Below, in pieces: positions 37,081 through 44,878 of a stretch of 64,000 nucleotides of DNA. How positions within the stretch are numbered: position 1 is the first letter of the stretch; each line of letters opens with the position of its first letter. The DNA is from Duganella sp. BJB476. GTDB lineage: Bacteria > Pseudomonadota > Gammaproteobacteria > Burkholderiales > Burkholderiaceae_D. Below the pieces are notes generated by a model. It was not told the origin of the DNA. It saw only the letters and a list, made by a program, of their open reading frames with translations, and did not search any database. The stretch is from NCBI RefSeq assembly GCF_003416895.1, contig NZ_QVIO01000001.1, positions 186,001-250,000 of the forward strand, written 5' to 3'. The position numbers were made by a program, and so were the translations under genes.

Positions 37081-37566
37081 TTAACGGCGACGCGATTCCC
37101 GTTCCGGGTCCGGGCCGTTGACCATGGCCTGGACGATGCCGTCGCGGTCGAATTCCACATGCATCACGGAATCCCACACGTTTTGTTCCTTGTAGCGATA
37201 AACCCACACGTCGCCGTCGACGCTGGCGTAGTGCACCTGCTGGGCCGGCTTGCCGAAGGTGCTGAGGATGGTTTGCTTGCTATCCTTGCGCGGTTTGACG
37301 GTGGCAAACTTCTCGCTGCTGAGCACCTGTTCGAAGGAAATCAGCTTGCCGTCCGGGCCGATGCGCGCCATATGGGTGTACTGGCCGAACGGGCCGCCGG
37401 CATATTCGAGCATGATGTCCGGGCCGTTGGCATAGGTGCCGGTGGGCTGGCCCAGCTTGGCCTTGACGGCGTCGACCGGTTCGCCGGCCGCCAGCGGAGG
37501 GGAGTTGAGGCTGGCGCAAGCGCTCAGCATGGCAGGCAAGATTGCCATAAATATCAGTTTTTTCAT
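37081..37566 (-). CDS. SmpA/OmlA (BamE-like) domain lipoprotein
   Basis: A 161-residue lipoprotein: signal MKKLIFMAILPAMLSAC with lipobox LSAC, then a BamE-like fold (about 30-155) with GEPVDAVKAKLGQPTGTYANG and a second half SKQTILSTFGKPAQQVHYASV. The repeated xxVKAKLGxPxxxY / ILSTFGKPAxxVxY phrases are the usual SmpA/OmlA halves. The start at 37566 (after GAGGGG) is preferred to 37602 because it gives a proper lipoprotein signal. Probably an outer-membrane lipoprotein; whether it belongs to the Bam complex is unknown. Confidence 0.85.
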   Translation of the reverse strand: MKKLIFMAILPAMLSACASLNSPPLAAGEPVDAVKAKLGQPTGTYANGPDIMLEYAGGPFGQYTHMARIGPDGKLISFEQVLSSEKFATVKPRKDSKQTILSTFGKPAQQVHYASVDGDVWVYRYKEQNVWDSVMHVEFDRDGIVQAMVNGPDPERESRRR

Positions 37567-37640
37567 CACAAACCCCTCTGTAGGACCGGAAAGATAGAAC
37601 AATTGTAGCCAACACAGGATACATGTGGGAGTTTTTCCGC

Positions 37641-37677
37641 TATACTTCCGGGTCTGGTCTTTGGATCAGTTTTTTTT
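37641..37677 (+). promoter_or_regulatory. rpsO leader: -10-like box followed by a hairpin with an eight-T run
   Basis: TATACT at 37641-37646 resembles a -10 hexamer. Just downstream, CTGGTC (37654-37659), loop TTTG, GATCAG (37664-37669) and eight T residues (37670-37677) form a terminator-like structure. No plus-strand gene lies upstream, so this structure belongs to the rpsO leader or its promoter. It could attenuate rpsO-pnp transcription, but a transcript starting at the usual distance would be very short. Confidence 0.5.
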
Positions 37678-37734
37678 GAAGTTCACGATGTGCAGGGTTA
37701 CGACTCCGCGCACCGCATGTTAAAGGTAAATATC

Positions 37735-38004
37735 ATGACCGTAGAAAACATCAACAAAGCCGCCATTATCGCGGACAACGCCCGTGGTCAAAAAGACACC
37801 GGCTCCCCAGAAGTTCAAGTTGCGCTGCTGACCGCACGCATCAACGAATTGAACGGCCACTTCAAGGCACACAGCAAGGATCACCACTCGCGTCGTGGTC
37901 TGATTATGATGGTTAACCGTCGTAAGAGCCTGCTGTCCTACCTGAAGGGCAAAGATGCTACCCGTTATCGCGATCTGATCGCTAAACTGGGTCTGCGTAA
38001 GTAA
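37735..38004 (+). CDS. rpsO: Ribosomal protein S15 (uS15)
   Basis: An 89-residue 30S subunit protein with the family signature [19 protein letters not shown] and the [21 protein letters not shown] segment. The start at 37735 follows AAAGG and gives the standard length; an upstream in-frame extension to 37690 is not used. Directly upstream of pnp as in most proteobacteria; S15 is an autoregulated protein in E. coli. Confidence 0.98.
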   Translation: MTVENINKAAIIADNARGQKDTGSPEVQVALLTARINELNGHFKAHSKDHHSRRGLIMMVNRRKSLLSYLKGKDATRYRDLIAKLGLRK

Positions 38005-38030
38005 TTTTTGCGTCATCCGGCTTAATCGAA

Positions 38031-38073
38031 ATGCCTGCGCCAGTTTGCTGACGCGGGCATTTTGTCATTTTTG
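38031..38073 (+). terminator. Likely intrinsic terminator after rpsO
   Basis: ATGCCTGCG (38031-38039) pairs with CGCGGGCAT (38052-38060) around a 12-base loop, followed by TTTTGTCATTTTT. The T-run is interrupted, so read-through into pnp is likely; this is typical of the rpsO-pnp junction. Confidence 0.7.
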
Positions 38074-38149
38074 CCGGGAAAAACTTGCCAAGCAGAATAG
38101 CGTCTTGGCAGTGCGACATGGAATTCCTGGGTTTTAGCAGTTGCAGTAA

Positions 38150-38169
38150 AGACGGCAGCACTGCCGTCT
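38150..38169 (+). other. Hairpin in the pnp leader
   Basis: AGACGGCAG (38150-38158) and CTGCCGTCT (38161-38169) form a near-perfect stem about 58 bp before the pnp start. In E. coli an RNase III-processed leader stem mediates pnp autoregulation; this stem sits in the corresponding region and could serve a similar role. Confidence 0.45.
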
Positions 38170-38226
38170 GTGGTGAGGTGAACGACAGCCCCTGAAAATC
38201 TGTCGGCAAATAGAAAGGGATTACCC

Positions 38227-40350
38227 ATGTTTAATAAAGTTACGAAAACCTTCCAGTACGGTCAACACACCGTGACGCTGGAAACCGGCGAAATCGCTCG
38301 CCAGGCCTCCGGTGCAGTTCTGGTATCGATCGAAGATACCGTGGTGCTGGCTACTGTCGTCGCACGCAAAGACGCCAAGCCAGGCCAGGACTTCTTCCCG
38401 CTGACCGTCGACTACGTTGAAAAAACCTATGCTGCCGGTAAAATCCCGGGCGGTTTCTTCAAGCGTGAAGGTCGTCCTTCGGAAAAAGAAACACTGACAT
38501 CCCGCCTGATCGACCGTCCTATCCGTCCTCTGTTCCCAGAAGGCTACCTGAACGAAGTGCAAGTGATCATTCACGTGCTGTCGGTCAACCCGGAAATCGA
38601 TCCAGACATCGCCGCCATGATCGGCGCATCGGCCGCCCTGTGCGTGTCGGGCGTACCGTTCAACGGCCCGGTCGGCGCAGCACGCGTCGGCTACGCCAAC
38701 GGCCAGTACATCCTGAACCCTACCGTTGAACAACTGAAGACCTCGCAGATGGATCTGGTTGTCGCCGGTACCGAAACCGCCGTGCTGATGGTGGAATCGG
38801 AAGCCAAGCAACTGTCCGAAGAAATCATGCTCGGCGCGGTCGTATTCGGCCACACCGAAATGAAAGCAGTCATCGACGCGATCCACGAGCTGGTACGCGA
38901 CGGCGGCAAGCCGGAAGTTGAATGGGTCCCACCAGCGAAGAACGAAGCGCTGATCGGCCGCGTTTCGCATTTCGCTGCAAGCAAAATCAACGCCGCTTAC
39001 CAGACCAAAGACAAGCAAGAGCGCACCGCCAAGCTGAAGGCCGCCACCAGCGAAGTGCTGGCCGACCTGTCCGCTGAAGCCGCTGCCGCTGGCGCCGCGC
39101 CAGTCGACGCAGCCGAAGTGAACAACATCCTGTTCGACATCGAAGCCAAGATCGTCCGTACCCAGATCCTGGACGGCGAGCCACGTATCGACGGCCGCGA
39201 CACCCGCACCGTTCGTCCGATCTCGATCCGTACCTCGGTGCTGCCACGCACCCACGGTTCGGCGCTGTTCACCCGCGGTGAAACGCAGGCGCTGGTGGTT
39301 GCCACCCTGGGCACCGCACGCGACAGCCAGAAGATCGATGCGCTGATGGGCGAGTTCACCGACTCGTTCATGCTGCATTACAACATGCCACCGTTCGCCA
39401 CCGGCGAAACCGGCCGCGTAGGTACGCCTAAGCGCCGCGAAATCGGCCACGGCCGCCTGGCCAAGCGCGCGCTGATCGCCGCACTGCCGGCACCGGAAGA
39501 GTTCAGCTACTCCGTGCGCCTGGTGTCGGAAATCACCGAATCGAACGGTTCGTCGTCGATGGCTTCGGTCTGCGGCGGCTGCCTGGCACTGATGGACGCT
39601 GGCGTTCCAATGAAAGAGCACGTCGCCGGTATCGCGATGGGCCTGATCAAGGAAGGCGGCAAGTTCGCGGTTCTGTCGGACATCCTGGGCGATGAAGATC
39701 ACCTGGGCGACATGGACTTCAAAGTAGCCGGTACCCGCAACGGTATCACCGCGCTGCAGATGGACATCAAGATCATGGGCATCACCAAGGAAATCATGCA
39801 AGTGGCGCTGGCGCAAGCCAAAGAAGGCCGCGAGCACATCCTGGGCGAAATGCAAAAAGCCATGCCGACCGTGAAGACCGAACTGTCGGACTTCGCACCG
39901 CGCCTGATCACCATCAAGATCAACCCAGAGAAGATCCGTGACGTCATCGGCAAGGGCGGCGCAGTCATCCGCGCGCTGACCGAAGAGACCGGCACCCAGA
40001 TCGACATCAGCGACGAAGGCGTGGTCACCATCGCTTCCGTCGACGCTGCTGCCGGCCAGGAAGCCAAGCGCCGCATCGAAGAACTGACCGCTTCGGTCGA
40101 AGTGGGCAAGACCTACGACGGCGTGGTTCTGAAGCTGCTGGACTTCGGCGCGATCGTTCAAGTCATGCCAGGTAAAGATGGTCTGCTGCACATCTCGCAA
40201 ATCGCCAACGAGCGCGTCAACGCCGTTGCCGACTACCTGAAAGAAGGCCAGGCAGTGCGCGTCAAGGTTCTGGAAACCGACGACCGCGGCCGCCTGAAAC
40301 TGTCGATGAAAGCCGCTGCTGAAGAAGCCGCTGCTGCCGCTGCACAGTAA
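38227..40350 (+). CDS. pnp: Polyribonucleotide nucleotidyltransferase (PNPase)
   Basis: A 707-residue 3'-to-5' phosphorolytic exoribonuclease. Two RNase PH-like domains (first starting [18 protein letters not shown], second with [20 protein letters not shown]) are followed by a KH domain (about 555-615, with [17 protein letters not shown]) and an S1 domain (about 620-690, with [17 protein letters not shown]). It degrades mRNA and acts in the degradosome. Standard length; ends in an Ala/Glu-rich tail. Confidence 0.98.
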   Translation: MFNKVTKTFQYGQHTVTLETGEIARQASGAVLVSIEDTVVLATVVARKDAKPGQDFFPLTVDYVEKTYAAGKIPGGFFKREGRPSEKETLTSRLIDRPIRPLFPEGYLNEVQVIIHVLSVNPEIDPDIAAMIGASAALCVSGVPFNGPVGAARVGYANGQYILNPTVEQLKTSQMDLVVAGTETAVLMVESEAKQLSEEIMLGAVVFGHTEMKAVIDAIHELVRDGGKPEVEWVPPAKNEALIGRVSHFAASKINAAYQTKDKQERTAKLKAATSEVLADLSAEAAAAGAAPVDAAEVNNILFDIEAKIVRTQILDGEPRIDGRDTRTVRPISIRTSVLPRTHGSALFTRGETQALVVATLGTARDSQKIDALMGEFTDSFMLHYNMPPFATGETGRVGTPKRREIGHGRLAKRALIAALPAPEEFSYSVRLVSEITESNGSSSMASVCGGCLALMDAGVPMKEHVAGIAMGLIKEGGKFAVLSDILGDEDHLGDMDFKVAGTRNGITALQMDIKIMGITKEIMQVALAQAKEGREHILGEMQKAMPTVKTELSDFAPRLITIKINPEKIRDVIGKGGAVIRALTEETGTQIDISDEGVVTIASVDAAAGQEAKRRIEELTASVEVGKTYDGVVLKLLDFGAIVQVMPGKDGLLHISQIANERVNAVADYLKEGQAVRVKVLETDDRGRLKLSMKAAAEEAAAAAAQ

Positions 40351-40351
40351 T

Positions 40352-40367
40352 CTCAGACTAGTCTGAG
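40352..40367. repeat. 16-bp perfect palindrome between pnp and its terminator
   Basis: CTCAGACTAGTCTGAG is perfectly self-complementary and lies one base after the pnp stop. It may be an additional transcript-end hairpin. No other function is visible. Confidence 0.6.
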
Positions 40368-40369
40368 CG

Positions 40370-40430
40370 AAAACCGCCCTGTGGCGATGCGATGGCCTTG
40401 GCCATTGCATGCGCGCAGGGCGGTTTTTTT
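40370..40430. terminator. Terminator between pnp and the PEP-CTERM gene
   Basis: AAAACCGCCCTG (40370-40381) pairs with CAGGGCGGTTTT (40416-40427), followed by a T-run. A second inner stem, ATGGCC-TTGG-GGCCAT like, fills the loop. The A-tract on the left side means it would also terminate the convergent PEP-CTERM transcript, whose stop codon begins at 40430. Confidence 0.9.
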
Positions 40431-41560
40431 TATTTGGCCTGGCGTTTGCTGCGCCGGGACCAAGCCAGCATTCCAAGTCCGGTCAGCATCATGGCGTAGG
40501 TTGCCGGTTCAGGCACTTGGGGCGTGGGGATGGATTGCAGTATGTCCGGCGACAGGATCATCTCAGTGCAGCTGCGGCCTTGATTTTTGCAGGCACGGGT
40601 CAGAATCTGGCCGCGGTCATTGATGTCCAGCGCTGCTTCGACCGACCAGCCCTGCGCCGGGTCGATGAAAGTGTTCAAGTCGATGACCTGGCCGTTGACA
40701 TACATGAAGCCATAGCTACGGGAGCGATCCCACATGCGGCCGACAATTTGCCCGTAGTTGTTCAACGCGCTCGATTTCGATTGGAAACCATTGGGTGTCT
40801 CGATCAGCGTGGAAGTACCGTTGGCATGCACATACGCGTACGAGTTATGCGACCAACCGAAGTCGGCGTTGCCAATAATCAGTCCCGCATCGTTGATGTC
40901 GATTGCCTGGTCGGAGTTGGCGCCCGCTATCCCGCCGAGATCCACCATCTTTCCACCGGACGTTACGAAACCATGCTGCGTGCGGTCCGAAAGCGATGCC
41001 CACCCGACCACCTCGCCTTTGTTGTTGATCCCATTCGCCTCGCTTTCGAAACCGCCAAGGGTGCCGAGATCGGTTATGGTGCTTCCATCGGTACGGAAGG
41101 CGTGCATGCTCCAAATGGATTCGCCATCGTGACTCGAGATGCGGTGGGTAGTGCTGGCGACGCCCGCGCCTTGACCAACGTTGTTGAGCGCAGTGACCGA
41201 AGCGAAGCTGTTATAACTTTGGTTGAAAGAGGGCAACAGGACAGAACTGCCCTTGCTGCTTAAGATCGCGTAGCCAGAATTATGATCGCCTATCGTGCCG
41301 CCCACCACGCCCTTGTCGTTAATGACATTGGATTGATAATAAGTCGCGCCCCAGTCTGTTGCCGGCGGGGCGCTGAATTGTCCACCAATATAGGCCGAAT
41401 AGCCGCCAGCCAAATCGCCGAAATTGTTTATGGATTGCCAACCCATGTATGCACCGCCTGGCGCGACGGATGCCGTATAACCAGTCGAGGCATTAGCCAG
41501 CATGGACGCGGAAACGGCCGTTAAGGCAAGTACCGAACGGAAAAACTGTAGATTGCACAT
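40430..41560 (-). CDS. HAF-repeat PEP-CTERM protein
   Basis: A 376-residue secreted protein. Signal peptide ends near ASMLANAS. The body holds several HAF-type repeats, seen in AFRTDGSTITDLGTLGGFES and in recurring phrases with NNKGEVVG, NDAGLIIG, NNYGQIVG and NDRGQIL. The C-terminus is a PEP-CTERM sorting signal: VPEPATYAMMLTGLGMLAW then SRRSKRQAK (about 345-376), for exosortase processing. Start at 41560 follows AAAGGG. The gene is more AT-rich upstream than its neighbours. Exact function unknown; probably an extracellular or matrix protein. Confidence 0.88.
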   Translation of the reverse strand: MCNLQFFRSVLALTAVSASMLANASTGYTASVAPGGAYMGWQSINNFGDLAGGYSAYIGGQFSAPPATDWGATYYQSNVINDKGVVGGTIGDHNSGYAILSSKGSSVLLPSFNQSYNSFASVTALNNVGQGAGVASTTHRISSHDGESIWSMHAFRTDGSTITDLGTLGGFESEANGINNKGEVVGWASLSDRTQHGFVTSGGKMVDLGGIAGANSDQAIDINDAGLIIGNADFGWSHNSYAYVHANGTSTLIETPNGFQSKSSALNNYGQIVGRMWDRSRSYGFMYVNGQVIDLNTFIDPAQGWSVEAALDINDRGQILTRACKNQGRSCTEMILSPDILQSIPTPQVPEPATYAMMLTGLGMLAWSRRSKRQAK

Positions 41561-41595
41561 AGATACCCTTTAGGAGTTAAAAGAAATATTGTCCT

Positions 41596-41609
41596 AAATG
41601 ATATCATTT
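41596..41609. promoter_or_regulatory. 14-bp palindrome upstream of the PEP-CTERM gene
   Basis: AAATGATATCATTT is a perfect palindrome in the AT-rich gap upstream of the minus-strand PEP-CTERM start. It could be an operator; no known consensus is claimed. Confidence 0.35.
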
Positions 41610-41693
41610 TTGTAATCATTAGTTAAATTAAAATTAACTTCCGAGAGGGGGCGACGCTGCACGCGGGCAAGTCCCGCCCCCGGCGCGGGCCGG

Positions 41694-43097
41694 CTACTTG
41701 CCGTCGTAAGTAACGCGGTACACACGGCCGCCGTAGTCGTCCGACACGATCATCGAACCATCCGGCAGCGTAGCCACGTCCACCGGCCGGCCCACCACTT
41801 CCTCGCCGCGCAGGAAGCCGTCGATGAAGGCTGTGTCGGTGACAACCTTGCTGTTGTACAGCGTAATGAGGCGCACGCTGTAGCCGCTCTTGGTCGTGCG
41901 GTTCCACGAACCATGCTCGGCGATGTAGACGTTGTTGCGATACGCCTCGGGGAACTGCTTGCCGGTGTAGAAGGTCAAGCCCAGCGGCGCCACGTGCGGC
42001 CCCAGCTTGGCGACCGGCGGCTCGAACTCCTCGCAGCTACGACCCTTGGCAAAGTCCGGGTCCGGCACCACGCCGCCGTGGCAGTAGGGGAAGCCGAAAT
42101 GAATGCCGGCCTTGGGTGCCACGTTCAGTTCGCACGACGGCGTGTTGTCGCCCATCTCGTCGCGGCCGTTATCGGTGAACCACAGCACCTTGGTGGTCGG
42201 ATGGAAGGCGAAGCCCACCGTGTTGCGCACGCCGCGCGCATATTCTTCCAGCTGGCTGCCGTCCGCATTCATGCGATAGATCTTCGCGCTCTTGGTGTCC
42301 TCGACATCGCACACATTGCACGGCGCGCCGACCGGGATGTACAGCTTGCCGTCCGGCCCGGCCTTGATGACCTTCTCGCCATGCCACTTGTCGTTCGGCA
42401 GGCTGACCTTGACCACTTCGTAGGACGGCTTCTGCGCGTAGCGCTTGTCGATATTGTCGAAGCGGATCACGCGGCTGATCTCGCCCACGTACAGCGCGCC
42501 GTTGAGCAGCGTCACGCCGATCGGGTGCTCCAGGCCTTCGGCGATGGTGACCACGTCGGCCGTCTGCTTGTCGGCGCGCGGCACCAGCGCATACACCTTG
42601 CCGGCCTTGCGCGAGCCGACGTAGACGATGCCGCTGTCCGACACCACCATGCTGCGCGCGGCGCTGACCTGGTTGGCGTAGACGCTGATGTGGAAGCCCT
42701 TCGGCAGCTTGAAGCCGCTCAGGTCGGGCACGTATTGCTGCGCCCTGGCCTCGGGCGTCAGCGCAACGGCGGGCTTGGCGGCGTTGGCAGCGATCAGGTC
42801 GGCCAGCAGCGCGATTTGCGTTGCGTTCAGGGCAGGGGACCAGGCCGGCATGTCCTTCTCCGGCACGCCCTTGCTGATGATCTTGATGAGGTTGGCCTTG
42901 GTGGGCGCACCGTGCAGCCAGGCGTGATCGCCCAGCGACGGGCCGACGGCGCCTTCCATCTTGGCGCCGTGGCAGGCGGCGCAGTTGGCCTGGTAGAGCT
43001 TTTCGGCGGCGCCGAGTTTCGGTTCGGCCGCATGGCTGACAAAGGAGGCTGCGGTCAGGCAGGCCAGGAGGGCGGCGCGGAGTGCGGGATGTTTCAT
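41694..43097 (-). CDS. Cytochrome c / PQQ-dependent sugar dehydrogenase-like fusion
   Basis: A 467-residue secreted protein. Signal peptide ends near FVSHAAEPK. A cytochrome c domain (about 30-110) has the heme motif CAACH (39-43) and a distal KDMPAWS Met. The main domain (about 125-465) is a beta-propeller glucose/sorbosone dehydrogenase type with GLEHPIGVTLLNG, ARGVRNTVGFAFHP, TDNGRDEMGDNTPSCELN and HGSWNRTTKSGY. It probably oxidises sugars or alcohols and passes electrons to its own heme. Divergent from the metallo-beta-lactamase. Confidence 0.85.
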   Translation of the reverse strand: MKHPALRAALLACLTAASFVSHAAEPKLGAAEKLYQANCAACHGAKMEGAVGPSLGDHAWLHGAPTKANLIKIISKGVPEKDMPAWSPALNATQIALLADLIAANAAKPAVALTPEARAQQYVPDLSGFKLPKGFHISVYANQVSAARSMVVSDSGIVYVGSRKAGKVYALVPRADKQTADVVTIAEGLEHPIGVTLLNGALYVGEISRVIRFDNIDKRYAQKPSYEVVKVSLPNDKWHGEKVIKAGPDGKLYIPVGAPCNVCDVEDTKSAKIYRMNADGSQLEEYARGVRNTVGFAFHPTTKVLWFTDNGRDEMGDNTPSCELNVAPKAGIHFGFPYCHGGVVPDPDFAKGRSCEEFEPPVAKLGPHVAPLGLTFYTGKQFPEAYRNNVYIAEHGSWNRTTKSGYSVRLITLYNSKVVTDTAFIDGFLRGEEVVGRPVDVATLPDGSMIVSDDYGGRVYRVTYDGK

Positions 43098-43239
43098 GGA
43101 CGATTCCTTCGAGTGGCGACACGGTATTGTGCCAGTGTCTACCAGCTATTACCATGTTGCCGATACCGCAAGCCCCATGCATGCAGGGTGTCCGGATGTA
43201 CAATATTCCTTCTTTACCAACTCTCTCGCCCGCCATTCC

Positions 43240-44088
43240 ATGATCAAACCCTTGCTGGCCGCCGTGCTCTGCGGCCTTGCCGCCTTTGCCTCCGCAAACA
43301 CACCTGACGACAACTGGAACAAGCCGGTCGAACCATTCCAGATTTACGGCAACAGCTACTACGTCGGCGTAAGCAGCCTCAGTTCGGTGCTGGTGACTTC
43401 GCCGCAGGGCCATATCCTGCTGGACGGCGCCTATCCCGATTCGCCGCAACGCATCGCCGCCAGCATCCGCAAGCTGGGTTTCCGCATACAGGACGTTAAG
43501 CTGATACTGAGTTCGCACGGTCACATGGACCACGCCGGCGGCATCGCCGAACTTCAGCGCATGAGCGGCGCGACGGTGGTGGCCAGCCCCCTGACGGCTG
43601 CGGACCTGAAGCGCGGCGGCATGGCCAAGGACGATCCCCAGTTCGTCGGCAGCACGCCATTTTCCAAGGTGGCCAAGCTGCGCACGGTGCGCGATGGCGA
43701 AGCCGTCAAAGTCGGGCCGCTGACGGTGACCGCGATGTACACGCCCGGCCACACGGCGGGCGGCACCAGCTGGACGTGGAGCTCCTGCGAACAAGACCGC
43801 TGCGCCAGCATCGTGTTCGCCGACAGCATCAACCCGGTTTCCAGCGACGGCTACAAGTTCAGCGCCCATCCGGAAGTGGTGAAGCAATATGAGCAGAGCT
43901 TTGCGGCGCTGGGGCAGGCCTCGTGCGACATCATCATCGCCGTGCATCCAGAATTCTCCGGCACCTGGGACAAGCTTCAGAGCGGCAAACCGCATCCCTT
44001 GCTGGACGGGGGCGAGGGTTGCAAAGCCTACGCCAGGCAATCGCGCGACAATCTGAATCTGCGTTTGGCGAAGGAGGCAGGCAAATGA
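43240..44088 (+). CDS. Subclass B3 metallo-beta-lactamase
   Basis: A 282-residue secreted enzyme with a signal peptide (cleavage near FASANTPD). Zinc ligands follow the B3 pattern: His93, His95, Asp97 and His98 in SSHGHMDHAGG, His171 in TPGHTAGGTSW, and His236 in IAVHPEFSG. All are present, so hydrolysis of penicillins, cephalosporins and possibly carbapenems is expected. Start at 43240 gives the proper signal peptide; the upstream frame is not used. Its stop overlaps the next hydrolase gene by four bases (ATGA). Related B3 enzymes are known from Janthinobacterium and Massilia; chromosomal and probably intrinsic here. Confidence 0.88.
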   Translation: MIKPLLAAVLCGLAAFASANTPDDNWNKPVEPFQIYGNSYYVGVSSLSSVLVTSPQGHILLDGAYPDSPQRIAASIRKLGFRIQDVKLILSSHGHMDHAGGIAELQRMSGATVVASPLTAADLKRGGMAKDDPQFVGSTPFSKVAKLRTVRDGEAVKVGPLTVTAMYTPGHTAGGTSWTWSSCEQDRCASIVFADSINPVSSDGYKFSAHPEVVKQYEQSFAALGQASCDIIIAVHPEFSGTWDKLQSGKPHPLLDGGEGCKAYARQSRDNLNLRLAKEAGK

Positions 44089-44792
44089 TCGTGGACTTCG
44101 ATGTGGCCTTCGACGGCCATGTGCTGAAGGGCGACCAGTACGTCGGCGATGGCTACAATCGCGTGCTGTATTTGCATGGCGCCGGCGCCAGCAGCCGGCG
44201 CGGCCACCATCTGCTGCGCAGCGCCTTGCAGCGGCGCGGCATCGGCAGCACCAGCTTCGATTGCATCGGCCATGGCGACACCGGCGGCACGCTGGCGCAA
44301 TCGTCGGTGGCCAGCCGCACGCGCCAGGCGCAGACGGTGGCCGCTGCGCGCGGCCTGCCGGAGCCGATGGCGGTGTTCGGCGCCAGCATGGGCGCCTACA
44401 ATGCGGTTCGCATGACGCAAAGCCATCGTGTCGATGCGCTGGTGCTGATCGTCCCCGGCGTCTACACGCCGTCGGCGTACGAGGTGCCGTTCGGGCCGGA
44501 CTTCTCGGCCGTGATACGGCGTGAGCGCAGCTGGATCGACAGCGACGCCTGGGACATCCTGTCGCGCTTCGAAGGCCGCCTGCTGGTGATCGCCGCCGAG
44601 AACGACGCCACGATCCCGCTGGAGATCCCTGAGCGCCTGGTGGCCGCCGCGACACGCGCGCAATCGAGCCGGCTGCACGTGGTGCAGGGGGCAGAGCATA
44701 ATCGCCTCTGGTCGCTGCTGGAGGAAACTCCGGCCAGCTTCGACGCTGCCGTTGATATGGTGGCCGATACGGTGAATGGCGGAAGGCAGTAG
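44085..44792 (+). CDS. Alpha/beta hydrolase
   Basis: A 235-residue serine hydrolase. VLYLHGAGASSRRGHHLL gives the oxyanion strand, FGASMGAYNAV the nucleophile elbow (G-x-S-x-G), LVIAAENDATIPLEIP the acid region, and VVQGAEHNRLW the histidine. Starts inside the metallo-beta-lactamase stop (ATGA), so both may be cotranscribed. Its last 13 bases overlap the opposite-strand selC tRNA gene. Substrate unknown. Confidence 0.85.
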   Translation: MIVDFDVAFDGHVLKGDQYVGDGYNRVLYLHGAGASSRRGHHLLRSALQRRGIGSTSFDCIGHGDTGGTLAQSSVASRTRQAQTVAAARGLPEPMAVFGASMGAYNAVRMTQSHRVDALVLIVPGVYTPSAYEVPFGPDFSAVIRRERSWIDSDAWDILSRFEGRLLVIAAENDATIPLEIPERLVAAATRAQSSRLHVVQGAEHNRLWSLLEETPASFDAAVDMVADTVNGGRQ

Positions 44793-44872
44793 GAGTCGAA
44801 CTTACAGGGGAGCGTCTGACGCCCCCCACCGGGTTTGAAGCCCGGCCCCATCACCGGATGAGTATGCCTTCC
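44780..44872 (-). tRNA. selC: tRNA-Sec (anticodon TCA)
   Basis: A 93-nt minus-strand tRNA with the selenocysteine-specific long acceptor stem (GGAAGGCA paired with TGCCTTCC, 8 bp), a long variable arm (GGGGGGCGTCAGACGCTCCCC), T-loop GTTCGACTC, and anticodon TCA (plus-strand TGA at 44836-44838) in loop CTTCAAA. Discriminator base is G. It lies 6 nt downstream of the selB stop and is therefore cotranscribed with selAB. Its 3' end overlaps 13 bases of the convergent hydrolase gene. Confidence 0.97.
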
Positions 44873-44878
44873 CTGGTA

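Noticed and set aside
38221..40476. Open frame antisense to pnp (751 codons)
   Set aside because: Antisense shadow of PNPase, no ribosome-binding site and biased composition.
42169..44829. Long open frame antisense to the dehydrogenase/beta-lactamase region
   Set aside because: Overlaps clear coding genes; low-complexity Arg/Pro/Ala composition and no plausible start.
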